Counted from the first letter of the stretch, positions 1 to 7,719 are shown. The stretch: 11,615 nt of DNA from Sulfuricystis sp964478415 (GCA_964478415.1 CAYZII010000065.1:1-11615), one strand, 5' to 3'. A program made the numbers and translations. Notes: generated from the letters alone by a model not told the origin.

Positions 1-1586
1 TCCAGCGCCAGCGCGCGCTCGTTCGCCGACAATGCCTTGTCTTCGAAGGCCTTCAGTTCCGGGGTGATGTAGCGCTCGGCGTTTTTCAGCGTCTGACGGC
101 GGTGGTAATCGTCCGGCACCTTGTCGGCATGGGCGTGCGTGACCTCGATGTAGAAGCCATGCACCCTGTTGTATTCGACTTTCAGGTTGGGGATGCCGGT
201 GCGTTCGCGCTCCCGCGCTTCTAATGCGAGCAGAAATTCCCCGCAGTTCGACTGCAGCGCGCGCAGCTCGTCGAGTTCGGGGAAGACGCCCGGTGCGATG
301 ACCCCGCCCGCCGAGAGCAGCGCGGGTGGATCGGCGACGAGCATGGTCTTGAGCCTTTCCAGCGCCGCCTCTGGCACGGTGAGACGCTCGGCCAGTTCGG
401 CCAGCAGCCCGCTCTGCCCGATGAGCAGGGCCGATAGATCGGGAAGGCGTGTGAGCGTATCGCGCAGCGCGGCCAATTCGCGGGGTCTTGCCGATTTCAG
501 TGCGATGCGGCTGCTGATGCGTTCGATATCGGCGCTGCCGTGCAGGTTTTGCTTGAGCCGCTCGAGCAGGCCTTCCGTATCGAGCAGGGCGGCGATGGCC
601 TGATGACGGCGTGCGGCAATCGAGCGGTCGAGCGGCGGGTGATGCAGGCAGTGCTTGAGCCAGCGCGTGCCCGCGGCCGTCACGCAAGTGTCCAACAGCG
701 AAAGCAGGGTGGGCGAAGACTCGCCCCGCAAGGTCTGCGTGATTTCGAGATTGCGGCGCGTCGTGCTGTCAAGCCGCAGCCATAGCGACGCGCGCTCAAG
801 CGTCATTCCGGTGACATGGGTGAGGCGCTGCAGTTGCGTTGCCTGGGCGTAGCGCAGCAAAGCCCCGGCGGCGCCGATGGCCAGCGTCGCTTCCGCATCG
901 GCGGGGATGAAGGCGGCCAGATCGTGGGTGCCGAAATGCTCGCTCAGCATCCGCGTGGCTTGCGCGGCATCGAAATGCCAGTCCGGCAACCGCCGCGTCA
1001 ACGCAGCGCACTCGATGGCGAGCGCCGCGCTCTCCGGCAGCAATATTTCGGCAGGGGAGAGACGCGACAGTTGCGCCGGCAGATCGTTGAGTGCCGTCTC
1101 CATCAGGCGCAGTTCGCCACTGGCGAGATTCAGCCAGGCCAGACCGACGCGCGCTTTCTGCGATTGGATCGCGATGAGCAGGCTGTCGCTTCTGTCGTCG
1201 AGCAGCGCGGCATCGGTCAGCGTCCCGGGCGTGACGATGCGCACGACCTTCCTTTCCACCGGTCCTTTGCTCGTGGCCGGATCACCGATCTGTTCGCAGA
1301 TCGCCACCGATTCACCAAGCCTGACCAGGCGGGCGAGATATTGTTCGACCGCATGCACCGGCACCCCGGCCATCGGAATCGGTACCCCCGCCGACTGGCC
1401 GCGGCGCGTCAAGGTGATGTCGAGCAGCCGCGCGGCTTTTTCGGCATCCTCATAGAACAGCTCGTAGAAATCGCCCATCCGGTAGAAGAGCAGCACGTCC
1501 GGATGTTCGGCCTTCAGACGCAGGTATTGCTGCATCATCGGCGTGTGACGGGCGAGCTCGGCGTCGCTGGCGGAGAGTGGGGGCAT
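1..1586 (-). CDS. mutS: DNA mismatch repair protein MutS (N-terminal part, cut by window edge)
   Basis: MutS binds mismatches and small loops as a dimer and recruits MutL. I translated the minus strand by hand: 528 codons stay open from the ATG at 1586 to the window edge, where the 3' part (the Walker ATPase domain and dimerisation end, roughly 330 residues judged from the family's usual length of about 850-880) is missing. The N-terminal mismatch-binding domain carries RMGDFYELFYEDA, with the F40-x-E42 pair that stacks on and contacts the mismatched base. It is followed by GVPIPMAGVP and the VAICEQIGDPATSKGPVERK block. The core/lever region contains TTRRNLEITQ, and the clamp region near the edge contains RRQTLKNAERYITPELK. 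The start at 1586 gives the usual MutS beginning (about 35 residues before GDFYE). No clear Shine-Dalgarno sequence is seen. It is divergent from plsB. The truncation is only the window boundary, not a broken gene. Confidence 0.97.
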   Translation of the reverse strand, partial: MPPLSASDAELARHTPMMQQYLRLKAEHPDVLLFYRMGDFYELFYEDAEKAARLLDITLTRRGQSAGVPIPMAGVPVHAVEQYLARLVRLGESVAICEQIGDPATSKGPVERKVVRIVTPGTLTDAALLDDRSDSLLIAIQSQKARVGLAWLNLASGELRLMETALNDLPAQLSRLSPAEILLPESAALAIECAALTRRLPDWHFDAAQATRMLSEHFGTHDLAAFIPADAEATLAIGAAGALLRYAQATQLQRLTHVTGMTLERASLWLRLDSTTRRNLEITQTLRGESSPTLLSLLDTCVTAAGTRWLKHCLHHPPLDRSIAARRHQAIAALLDTEGLLERLKQNLHGSADIERISSRIALKSARPRELAALRDTLTRLPDLSALLIGQSGLLAELAERLTVPEAALERLKTMLVADPPALLSAGGVIAPGVFPELDELRALQSNCGEFLLALEARERERTGIPNLKVEYNRVHGFYIEVTHAHADKVPDDYHRRQTLKNAERYITPELKAFEDKALSANERALAL

Positions 1587-1631
1587 GGAGCGGAGAGTCG
1601 GGCGCCGACACGGCAGGCGAAATGTCTGCGA

Positions 1632-1658
1632 ATTATACTGGCGCCCCTTTGGGCTCAA
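1632..1658 (-). promoter_or_regulatory. Candidate sigma70 promoter of mutS
   Basis: On the minus strand a perfect TATAAT lies at 1637-1632. Upstream of it is TTGAGC at 1658-1653, giving a 15-base spacer (17 if the box is read as GCTTGA at 1660-1655). Transcription would start near 1625 and leave a leader of about 40 bases before the mutS ATG. The -10 overlaps the candidate plsB -10 on the other strand. The match is by eye only. Confidence 0.45.
1634..1639 (+). promoter_or_regulatory. Candidate -10 box of plsB
   Basis: TATACT at 1634-1639 would place a transcription start near 1646, about 28 bases before the plsB ATG. No good -35 hexamer is visible 16-18 bases upstream, so the promoter would be weak or need an activator. 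It shares four bases (1634-1637) with the minus-strand TATAAT assigned to mutS. Confidence 0.3.
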
Positions 1659-1673
1659 GCGATGGCATAGTCG

Positions 1674-4082
1674 ATGGCTTCAGTCTTTTTACGTCTGGCG
1701 CGGCGCCTGATACTTCTTTGGGTGCGCCTGCGGCTGTTTCCCGAATCGCCTGACAGTCTGGGCCTCGATCCCACCCGACCGGTCTGCTATGTATTGCAGG
1801 AAAACTGGCTCTCCGACCGTCTGGTGCTGTATGAGGCGGTCGAGCGTCTCAAGCTGCCGGCAGCGCAGCGGCCCCTACATCTGACGGGGTGCCGTCTTGC
1901 CAGCGCAGAGTTTGCGCTTTCCGCCGGCTGGCGGTCGTTCGCCGGAAGACGCACCGCGCGCGGTGTGCCGAGCGAACTTGGCCGCCTGATCAATGCCCTG
2001 AGCAAAGCCCCTGCCTCGGATGTGCAGCTCGTGCCGGTCACCGTGCTGTGGGGGCGTGCGCCGCGCCAGCAGGATGGGGTCCTGCGCGCGCTGCTGGCCG
2101 AATCCTGGCAGCGTCGCCAACCGCTCAGTCACTGGCTCGCGGTGCTTTTGCACGGACGCCAGACGCATGTGCATTTCGGCGCACCTTATTCGCTGCGCGG
2201 CCTGCTGGCTGAGGCGTCCGATCCGAAACGGGCGGCGAAAATGGCCGCCCGTGTGCTGCGCAACCACTTCCGCCGCCAGCGCGAGCGTTTCATCGGCCCG
2301 GACATCTCGCACCGTCATACCCAGGTCGAGGCGCTGCTCGCCACCCCTGCGGTGCGAGCGGCGATCGAGACGGAGGCCAGAGAGCACGCCATCGACATCG
2401 CCGCCGCCCGCCAGCGTGCGCGCCATCATGCGCTGGCCATCGCTTCGGATTTTTCATATACGGTAATGCGCGCCGCGGAGATTTTTCTCTCCTGGCTATG
2501 GACACGCTGGTTCGAAGGCGTCGAAGTGCGCCATCTCGACCACCTGCTGCACATCGCCTCGGGGCAGAGCATCGTCTATCTGCCTTGCCACCGCAGCCAT
2601 GTGGACTACCTGCTGATGTCCTATGTCATTTACCGTGCCGGACTCGTGCCGCCACACATCGCCGCCGGCGACAATCTCGACCTGCCCCTGCTCGGCCGCA
2701 TCCTGCGCGGTGGCGGGGCCTTCTTCCTGCGCCGCAGTTTCAAGGGGGATGCGCTCTATGCGACGGTATTCGCCGAATATCTGCACCATCTCCTGGCGCA
2801 GGGATTTCCGGTCGAATATTTCATCGAGGGCGGGCGCAGCCGCACCGGTCTGCTGCTGCCGCCGAAAGCCGGCCTGCTGGCGATGACGATCCAGAGTTTC
2901 CTGCGCTGGCACGAGCGGCCGCTAGTGTTCGTGCCGGTCTATCTCGGTTATGAAAAATTGCCTGAAGGCGCGAGTTTCGTCGCCGAGCTGACGGGGCGGC
3001 CGAAGAAACGCGAATCCTGGCTGGATCTGTTGCTGGCGCTGCGTCTGCTGCGGCGACGTTTCGGCAAGGTGTATGTGAACATCGGCGAACCGTTGCCGCT
3101 GGCCGATTGGCTCGATGCGCAGCAACCCGGCTGGCGTGACACCCCGCCTGCTAGCGAAGAACAGCGCCAGCTGGTCGCGCAGATCGCCAACGAGCTCGCC
3201 GGCAGGATCAATGAGGCAGCACTCGTCAATCCGATCAATCTTGTCGCGCTGGCCCTGCTGGCGACACCGCATGTGACGGCGGACGAAGTCCAGCTCGAAC
3301 ATCAGATTGAGCATCTCGCCGCACTCGTCGATCCCCTCCACTTGGCAGCACCCGCGTCGGGAAGCGCATGCCTGGCCGTGGCGTTGCGCCTGGCTGCGGT
3401 GCGCCGTATCGATCATCCGCTCGGGGCGCTGATCGAGGCCAATGCCCATGAGGCCGCGTTGCTGGCCTATTTCCGCAACAATGTGCTGCACCTGTATGCC
3501 TTGCCAGCCCTGATCGCCTGTCTGCTGGTGCAACAGGGGCCGTTGCCGGAGGCGCGTTTGCTCGAGGTGGTGGCCGACCTGTCCGGACTGATGCGCGCGA
3601 GCCTCTTTCTGCGCCTGAGCGATACAGAGCTGCCGGCTGCCATCGATCGGATCCTCTCGCGGCTGGCGCGGCGTGACCTGGTCGAAAAGCTCGGCGATCG
3701 GTGGCAGATGCCTGCCGCCAACGACCCGGGGCGCGCGGCGCTGCGCTGGCTCGCCGAGACATTGCGGCCGCAGATGGAGCGCTATTTCCTCGCGCTGCTG
3801 GTGCTGCGCCAGGCGGGCAACAAGCATTTGACACGCCAGGAACTGATCGAGCGCTGTGTCAGTCTCGCCCAGCGTCTGGTGTTCGTCGAACCCGGACGCA
3901 CGCCCGAATTCGCCGATCGGTCATTCTTCGTGACGCTCGCCGCGCACCTGATCGACAACGGCATCTTCGACGAAGATGACCTCGGCCGGCTCGGTTATGG
4001 CACCGATTTCGAGCGTGCCGCGGCGCAGGCGACCGCCTTGCTCGCACCAGAGGTGCGTGAATTGCTGCTAAGACTGGTCTGA
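1674..4082 (+). CDS. plsB: Glycerol-3-phosphate 1-O-acyltransferase PlsB
   Basis: PlsB transfers an acyl chain from acyl-CoA or acyl-ACP to position 1 of sn-glycerol 3-phosphate, the first step of phospholipid synthesis, at the inner face of the cytoplasmic membrane. The protein is 802 residues, close to the 807 of E. coli PlsB. All four acyltransferase blocks are visible: HRSHVD at 306-311 (the catalytic HX4D pair H306/D311), GAFFLRR at 348-354, FIEGGRSRTG at 383-392 and VPVYLGYE with P421. The numbering coincides with E. coli PlsB as I remember it. The N-terminus (SLGLDPTRPVCYVLQENWLSD) and the long C-terminal region after NPINLVALALLATP also follow the family. The ATG at 1674 is chosen because it gives the family N-terminus; the ATG at 1662 is followed by a stop after one codon. 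No strong ribosome-binding site is seen. The gene is divergent from mutS and convergent with pyrD, with stops 5 bases apart. It appears intact. Confidence 0.97.
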   Translation: MASVFLRLARRLILLWVRLRLFPESPDSLGLDPTRPVCYVLQENWLSDRLVLYEAVERLKLPAAQRPLHLTGCRLASAEFALSAGWRSFAGRRTARGVPSELGRLINALSKAPASDVQLVPVTVLWGRAPRQQDGVLRALLAESWQRRQPLSHWLAVLLHGRQTHVHFGAPYSLRGLLAEASDPKRAAKMAARVLRNHFRRQRERFIGPDISHRHTQVEALLATPAVRAAIETEAREHAIDIAAARQRARHHALAIASDFSYTVMRAAEIFLSWLWTRWFEGVEVRHLDHLLHIASGQSIVYLPCHRSHVDYLLMSYVIYRAGLVPPHIAAGDNLDLPLLGRILRGGGAFFLRRSFKGDALYATVFAEYLHHLLAQGFPVEYFIEGGRSRTGLLLPPKAGLLAMTIQSFLRWHERPLVFVPVYLGYEKLPEGASFVAELTGRPKKRESWLDLLLALRLLRRRFGKVYVNIGEPLPLADWLDAQQPGWRDTPPASEEQRQLVAQIANELAGRINEAALVNPINLVALALLATPHVTADEVQLEHQIEHLAALVDPLHLAAPASGSACLAVALRLAAVRRIDHPLGALIEANAHEAALLAYFRNNVLHLYALPALIACLLVQQGPLPEARLLEVVADLSGLMRASLFLRLSDTELPAAIDRILSRLARRDLVEKLGDRWQMPAANDPGRAALRWLAETLRPQMERYFLALLVLRQAGNKHLTRQELIERCVSLAQRLVFVEPGRTPEFADRSFFVTLAAHLIDNGIFDEDDLGRLGYGTDFERAAAQATALLAPEVRELLLRLV

Positions 4083-4087
4083 GAACG

Positions 4088-5107
4088 TTACTGCGGCCAG
4101 TGGCGTGTCGCGGCGACGCATTCCTTGACCAGGGCGGGGCCGCGATAGACGAGGCCGGAATAGATCTGCACCAGCTGGGCACCGGCTTCGAGTTTGGCCT
4201 TGGCCTTGGCACCATCGACGACGCCACCGGCGGCGATGATCGGCACTTCGCCACCGAGCGCTCTGGCGAGTTTTCTGACTACCTCGGTGGATGCTTCGAA
4301 GAGCGGCGCGCCGGAGAGGCCGCCGGCCTCGTCGGCATGCGGCAATCCTTTGACACGGCTGCGCTCGAGTGTCGTGTTCGTCGCGATCACACCATCGATG
4401 CGATGGCGGCGCAAGGCGTCGGCGATGTGCTGGATCTGGACATCGTTGAGATCCGGCGCGATCTTCAGCACCAAGGGAACATATTTGCCGTAGCGATCGG
4501 CTAGGGCTGACTGTTGCGTCTTCAGCGTGCCCAGCAAGGCGTCGAGCTCGGATTCGCCCTGCAACTGGCGCAGGTTCCTCGTGTTCGGGCTGGAGACGTT
4601 GATGGTGACGTAACTCGCGTAGGGATAGGCTTTCTCGAGTCCAATCGAATAATCATCGACGGCGTGCTCGAGCGGTGTGTCGGCATTCTTGCCGATGTTG
4701 ATGCCGAGAATGCCTTTGTATTTCGCTGCCTTGACGTTGGCGATCAGCGCGTCGATGCCGTGGTTGTTGAAGCCCATCCGGTTGATGATGCCCTCGACCT
4801 CGGGCAGACGGAACAGACGCGGTTTCGGATTGCCGGGCTGAGCACGCGGTGTGACGGTGCCGATTTCGATATGGCCGAAGCCCCAGCTCGCCAGGCCGTC
4901 GATCGCCTCGCCATTCTTGTCGAGACCGGCAGCCAGCCCGATCCGGTTTGGAAAGGACAGGCCCATCAGAGGGATCGGTGTGTCGGGCAAAGGCTCGCTG
5001 CGCGGGAACAATGCGCCGGCGGCGCGCAACGCAGCGATGGACAGCTCGTGCGCGGTTTCGGGGTCGACGGCGAAGACGAAGGGCTTGAGCAGACAGTAAG
5101 GAATCAT
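4088..5107 (-). CDS. pyrD: Dihydroorotate dehydrogenase (quinone), class 2, PyrD
   Basis: PyrD oxidises dihydroorotate to orotate with FMN and passes electrons to membrane quinone, the fourth step of UMP synthesis. The protein is 339 residues (E. coli 336). Visible landmarks are the N-terminal helical membrane-associating part (MIPYCLLKPFVFAVDPETAH) that marks class 2, GLAAGLDKNGE at 58-67, IGTVTPRAQPGNPKPRLFRL at 82-101, NRMGFNNHG at 109-117 and GINIGKN at 135-141. NVSSPNTRNLR at 170-180 holds N170, the catalytic-base serine S173 and N175. GGLSGAPL, IIAAGGV and QIYSGLVYRGP form the FMN phosphate side. The frame stays open upstream to 5338, but that part overlaps bpt and does not resemble the family, so the ATG at 5107 is used. 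It is the last gene of the fbpC-aat-bpt-pyrD set, 7 bases after the bpt stop, probably co-transcribed and possibly coupled. Confidence 0.97.
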   Translation of the reverse strand: MIPYCLLKPFVFAVDPETAHELSIAALRAAGALFPRSEPLPDTPIPLMGLSFPNRIGLAAGLDKNGEAIDGLASWGFGHIEIGTVTPRAQPGNPKPRLFRLPEVEGIINRMGFNNHGIDALIANVKAAKYKGILGINIGKNADTPLEHAVDDYSIGLEKAYPYASYVTINVSSPNTRNLRQLQGESELDALLGTLKTQQSALADRYGKYVPLVLKIAPDLNDVQIQHIADALRRHRIDGVIATNTTLERSRVKGLPHADEAGGLSGAPLFEASTEVVRKLARALGGEVPIIAAGGVVDGAKAKAKLEAGAQLVQIYSGLVYRGPALVKECVAATRHWPQ

Positions 5108-5114
5108 CGGTGTC

Positions 5115-5846
5115 TCAACGAGGGTCGAGGCGCCGCCACTGGCCATCCTGCAGCGCCTCGAGTGGCGCGAACTGTGATTTGTAGGACATTTTCCGGCTGT
5201 GCTCGATCCAGTAGCCGAGATACAAATACGGCAGACCGTGGCTGCGGCATTGCTCGACTTGCCAGAGGATCGCATAGGTGCCATAACTGGCCCCTGCAAT
5301 GTCCGGGTCGTAGAAGGTATAAACCGCCGATAGGCCATTGGCGAGTACGTCGATGATGCTCACCATGCGTAGCATCTCGCCCTCGCGGAACTCGATGAGG
5401 CGACTTTCGACCTGTGTTTGCAGCAGAAACTGCGCGTATTGCTCGCGGTCGTCGTCGTCCATGCCGCCGCCGCTGTGGCGCGCCTGCTGATAGCGCTGAT
5501 AGAGCGCATAGTGTTCCTCGCGGAAGATCAAGGGCCGTTCACGCGCGATCAGATTGGCATGGCGCGCCCAGGCACGGCGCTGACTGCGCTTGGGTCGGAA
5601 GTCAGCCACCGGGATGCGCACCGGCACGCATGCCTGACAGCTGCTGCACCACGGCCGGTAGGTGAACAAACCGCTGCGACGGAAGCCGAGCTCGACGAGT
5701 TGGCTATAGAGATCGGTATCAATGAGCTGGGTGGGTGTGGCCACCTGGGAGCGAGCGATGCGGCCGGGCAGATAGGAGCAGCCGTACGGCGATGTCGCAT
5801 AGAACTGCAACAGTGACAGCGGCGGCAGGTCACGCAGATGGGTCAT
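5115..5846 (-). CDS. bpt: Aspartate/glutamate leucyltransferase Bpt (ATE family)
   Basis: Bpt moves leucine from Leu-tRNA to proteins that begin with Asp or Glu, so that ClpS can hand them to ClpAP. It is cytoplasmic. The protein is 243 residues, normal for bacterial Bpt and much shorter than eukaryotic ATE1. The N-terminal ATE domain shows SPYGCSYLPGR, LYSQLVELGFRRSGLFTYRP and WCSSCQACVPVRIPV. Cysteines C23, C67, C70 and C73 match the conserved cysteines of the family. The C-terminal domain ends with LPYLYLGYWIEHSRKMSYKS and FAPLEAL. In this family the leucine-specific Bpt and arginine-specific Ate1 are hard to tell apart from motifs alone; bacterial length and context favour Bpt (older annotations read 'arginyl-tRNA-protein transferase'). 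The ATG at 5846 overlaps the aat stop as ATGA, which decides the start; the open extension to 5957 lies inside aat. Confidence 0.94.
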   Translation of the reverse strand: MTHLRDLPPLSLLQFYATSPYGCSYLPGRIARSQVATPTQLIDTDLYSQLVELGFRRSGLFTYRPWCSSCQACVPVRIPVADFRPKRSQRRAWARHANLIARERPLIFREEHYALYQRYQQARHSGGGMDDDDREQYAQFLLQTQVESRLIEFREGEMLRMVSIIDVLANGLSAVYTFYDPDIAGASYGTYAILWQVEQCRSHGLPYLYLGYWIEHSRKMSYKSQFAPLEALQDGQWRRLDPR

Positions 5847-6628
5847 CGCCGCTCGCCTTCCTGTCCCGCCGTTTCCGCCGACGATCCTGGCGCTGCAGTA
5901 TCTGGGCAGGCTGGCGGCTGTTTTCTGAAGCAACCGTCGATTGCGTCCGCAGGCCACGGTCCGGACGGTTCGCCGCTTGCAACGAGCGCAGCCAGGCGCG
6001 CGACGAATTCCTCGCGTGGTATCGGCCGGGCGCCAAGCGAACGCAAATGGGCGGTTTCCATCTGACAGTCGATCATGCCGAAATTATGCACGCACAAATG
6101 GCGACACAGATGGGCCAGAGCGATTTTCGACGCATCGCGTTCATGTGCGAACATCGATTCGCCAAAGAACATCTGCCCGATCGCCACCCCATAGAGCCCG
6201 CCGATCAGACGTCCGCCGCGCCAGGTCTCGACGCTATGCGCATAGCCGAGAGCGTGCAGGCGCCGGTAGGCAGCCTGCATCTGCGCCGTGATCCAGGTGC
6301 CTTGCTGGCCACGGCGTGGCGTCGTCGCGCAGGCGTGGATCACGGCATCGAAGGCGCTATCGAGACGGACTTGATAATCGGCATTCCTGAGCGTCTTGGC
6401 GAGCGAGCGGGAAATCTTCAGTTCTTCTGGGAACAGCACCATGCGCGGATCTGGGCTCCACCACAGGATCGGCTCACCGGCCGAGAACCACGGGAAGATG
6501 CCTTGCCGGTAGGCGGAGAGCAGCCGCTGCGGTGAGAGATCGGCGCCGGCGGCGAGCAGGCCATTCGGCTCGCGTAATGCCAGGCTGACGGGGGGGAACG
6601 GATCAGCTACGCCCAGCCAGGGAATCAT
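5843..6628 (-). CDS. aat: Leucyl/phenylalanyl-tRNA--protein transferase Aat
   Basis: Aat adds Leu or Phe from aminoacyl-tRNA to proteins that begin with Lys or Arg, producing N-degrons read by ClpS/ClpAP. It is cytoplasmic. The protein is 261 residues (E. coli 234). Family blocks appear in order: LREPNGLLAAGADLSP (18-33), GIFPWFS (43-49), WWSPDPR (56-62), GTWIT (110-114), the GYAHSVETW stretch with E134, FFGESMF (154-160) and IDCQ (186-189). The last 30 or so residues, after GPWPADAIDG, are rich in Ala, Pro and Gly and go beyond the usual end; they look like a disordered tail and carry the region overlapping the bpt start. The ATG at 6628 overlaps the stop of the ABC ATPase as ATGA (6625-6628), and the stop overlaps the bpt ATG in the same way (5843-5846), so translation of the three genes is probably coupled. 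Confidence 0.97.
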   Translation of the reverse strand: MIPWLGVADPFPPVSLALREPNGLLAAGADLSPQRLLSAYRQGIFPWFSAGEPILWWSPDPRMVLFPEELKISRSLAKTLRNADYQVRLDSAFDAVIHACATTPRRGQQGTWITAQMQAAYRRLHALGYAHSVETWRGGRLIGGLYGVAIGQMFFGESMFAHERDASKIALAHLCRHLCVHNFGMIDCQMETAHLRSLGARPIPREEFVARLAALVASGEPSGPWPADAIDGCFRKQPPACPDTAAPGSSAETAGQEGERR

Positions 6629-7689
6629 TGCACGTGGAACGCGATGACGCGCTCGGTGTCGAGCCGGATGCCGATCGTCTCGCCAAGCGCGTGATCATGG
6701 TGGGACGGCACGAGGGAGAGCACCCGCGCGCCGCCAGCGAGTTCGAGTGTGTAAAGGAACTCGGCACCCCGGAATGCCTTGGCGACGATCGTTGCACGCT
6801 GCGGGGAAGCATCGTCATGGACGACGTCGTCGGGTCGCAACAGCACCTCGACCGGCGTGCCGGACGGCCAAAGGGTGCAACTGCCACTATCGCACTCGGT
6901 GACGAAGCTGCCGGAGAGAGCACCGAGTGCGGTTTCGATACGGCCATCCGGCGTCAGCCTGCCGGCGATGAACGCGCCCTCGCCGACGAAATCGGCCACG
7001 CGGCGTGTTGCCGGCCGATGGTAGAGATTCCACGGCGTGTCCCATTGTTCGATGCGACCGGCATGCATGACACCGATCTTGTCGGCCATCGCAAAGGCTT
7101 CGTGCTGGTCATGCGTGACGAGGATCGCCGCGGTGCCGGTCTCCTTCAGGATGCTGCGCACCTCGAGGGAGAGCCGTTCGCGCAGCTCGACGTCGAGATT
7201 CGAGAACGGTTCGTCGAGCAGCAGCAGATGGGGGCGCGGCGCCAGCGCGCGGGCCAGCGCGACGCGCTGCTGCTGGCCGCCGGAGAGTTCGTGCGGATAT
7301 TTGTCGCCCTGGCCGGACAATCCGACGAGGTCCAGCAGGGCTTGCACCTGCCGTTTCACCAGCGCCGATGTTTCGCGCAGGCCGAAGGCCACGTTGCCGG
7401 CGACGGTCAGATGCGGGAACAGCGCATAGTCCTGAAACACCATGCCGATGCGGCGCTTTTCGGGAGGCTGATGACGGCGCTCATCGCTGACGATCGTATC
7501 ACGCAAATAGATGCGTCCTGCTCGGGGGTGCTCGAAACCGGCGATGAGCCTCAACACCGTCGTCTTGCCGCAACCCGAAGGTCCCAGCAGGCAGCCGATC
7601 TCGCCGTCGTGCAGCGAAAGAGAAAGGCCCGCGACGACATTGTGCGTGCCGAAGGCGTGACTGATGTTCTCGAGCGCGAGCAGAGGCAT
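6625..7689 (-). CDS. fbpC: ABC transporter ATP-binding protein, ferric-iron (FbpC) type
   Basis: This is the cytoplasmic ATPase of a binding-protein-dependent importer, most like the ferric-iron FbpC/AfuC group. The protein is 354 residues. The nucleotide-binding domain has Walker A GPSGCGKT at 36-43, Q-loop Q86 in GMVFQDYALFPH, signature LSGGQQQR at 135-142, Walker B LLLLDEP at 155-161 and switch histidine H193 in VTHDQHEA. A C-terminal TOBE-like region (about 278-352, VEVLLRPDDVV through the end) is typical of the CUT1/FbpC/PotA group. Iron is inferred from overall resemblance and from the neighbouring FbpB-type permease; the substrate cannot be read from motifs. The ATG at 7689 is used because MPLLALENISHAFG is the family N-terminus; a longer frame to 7761 would run into the divergent permease. 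No Shine-Dalgarno is seen, and a TATAAT lies just 6 bases upstream. First gene of the aat-bpt-pyrD set, joined to aat by ATGA. Confidence 0.88.
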   Translation of the reverse strand: MPLLALENISHAFGTHNVVAGLSLSLHDGEIGCLLGPSGCGKTTVLRLIAGFEHPRAGRIYLRDTIVSDERRHQPPEKRRIGMVFQDYALFPHLTVAGNVAFGLRETSALVKRQVQALLDLVGLSGQGDKYPHELSGGQQQRVALARALAPRPHLLLLDEPFSNLDVELRERLSLEVRSILKETGTAAILVTHDQHEAFAMADKIGVMHAGRIEQWDTPWNLYHRPATRRVADFVGEGAFIAGRLTPDGRIETALGALSGSFVTECDSGSCTLWPSGTPVEVLLRPDDVVHDDASPQRATIVAKAFRGAEFLYTLELAGGARVLSLVPSHHDHALGETIGIRLDTERVIAFHVQ

Positions 7690-7695
7690 GGCAAG

Positions 7696-7703
7696 ATTAT
7701 AAT
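7696..7703. promoter_or_regulatory. Symmetric -10 element between fbpC and the permease gene
   Basis: The octamer ATTATAAT contains a perfect TATAAT on the plus strand (7698-7703) and another on the minus strand (7701-7696). Toward fbpC exactly 6 bases separate it from the ATG, so transcription would begin at or next to the A of the start codon. Toward the permease the start would be near 7710, about 33 bases before its ATG. Neither direction has a good -35 hexamer at standard spacing. Confidence 0.4.
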
Positions 7704-7719
7704 TGAGAAAAGTTCTCAA
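7703..7719. promoter_or_regulatory. Palindromic candidate operator (7-3-7)
   Basis: TTGAGAA, a 3-base spacer AAG, then TTCTCAA form a perfect inverted repeat. It sits immediately beside the symmetric -10 box, in the space between -10 and -35 for fbpC and across the expected transcription start for the permease. This is the geometry of a repressor site controlling both genes. It is not an obvious Fur box, and I do not recognise the regulator. A weak RNA hairpin is the alternative, but no T-run follows. Confidence 0.45.

Noticed and set aside
1..60. mutS as a truncated pseudogene
   Set aside because: The frame is open to the first base and still matches the MutS clamp region; the missing part is only outside the window.
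816..1670. A 284-codon plus-strand open frame antisense to mutS
   Set aside because: The minus strand gives unmistakable MutS over the same stretch; the plus translation resembles no family I know.
2922..3827. A 301-codon minus-strand open frame inside plsB
   Set aside because: Shadow of plsB, which has all acyltransferase motifs in order; the antisense product is Gln/Arg-rich and unrecognisable.
5108..5338. N-terminal extension of pyrD to an upstream ATG
   Set aside because: It overlaps the conserved C-terminal end of bpt in another frame and does not resemble PyrD; MIPYCLLKPF is the family start.
4514..5356. A 280-codon plus-strand open frame across pyrD and the bpt end
   Set aside because: Antisense to two well-recognised genes, with no domain and no ribosome-binding site.
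7703..7719. The palindrome as a Fur box
   Set aside because: It lacks the GATAAT-type repeats of the Fur consensus; only the overlapping ATTATAAT is mildly similar, and that is better explained as a -10 box.
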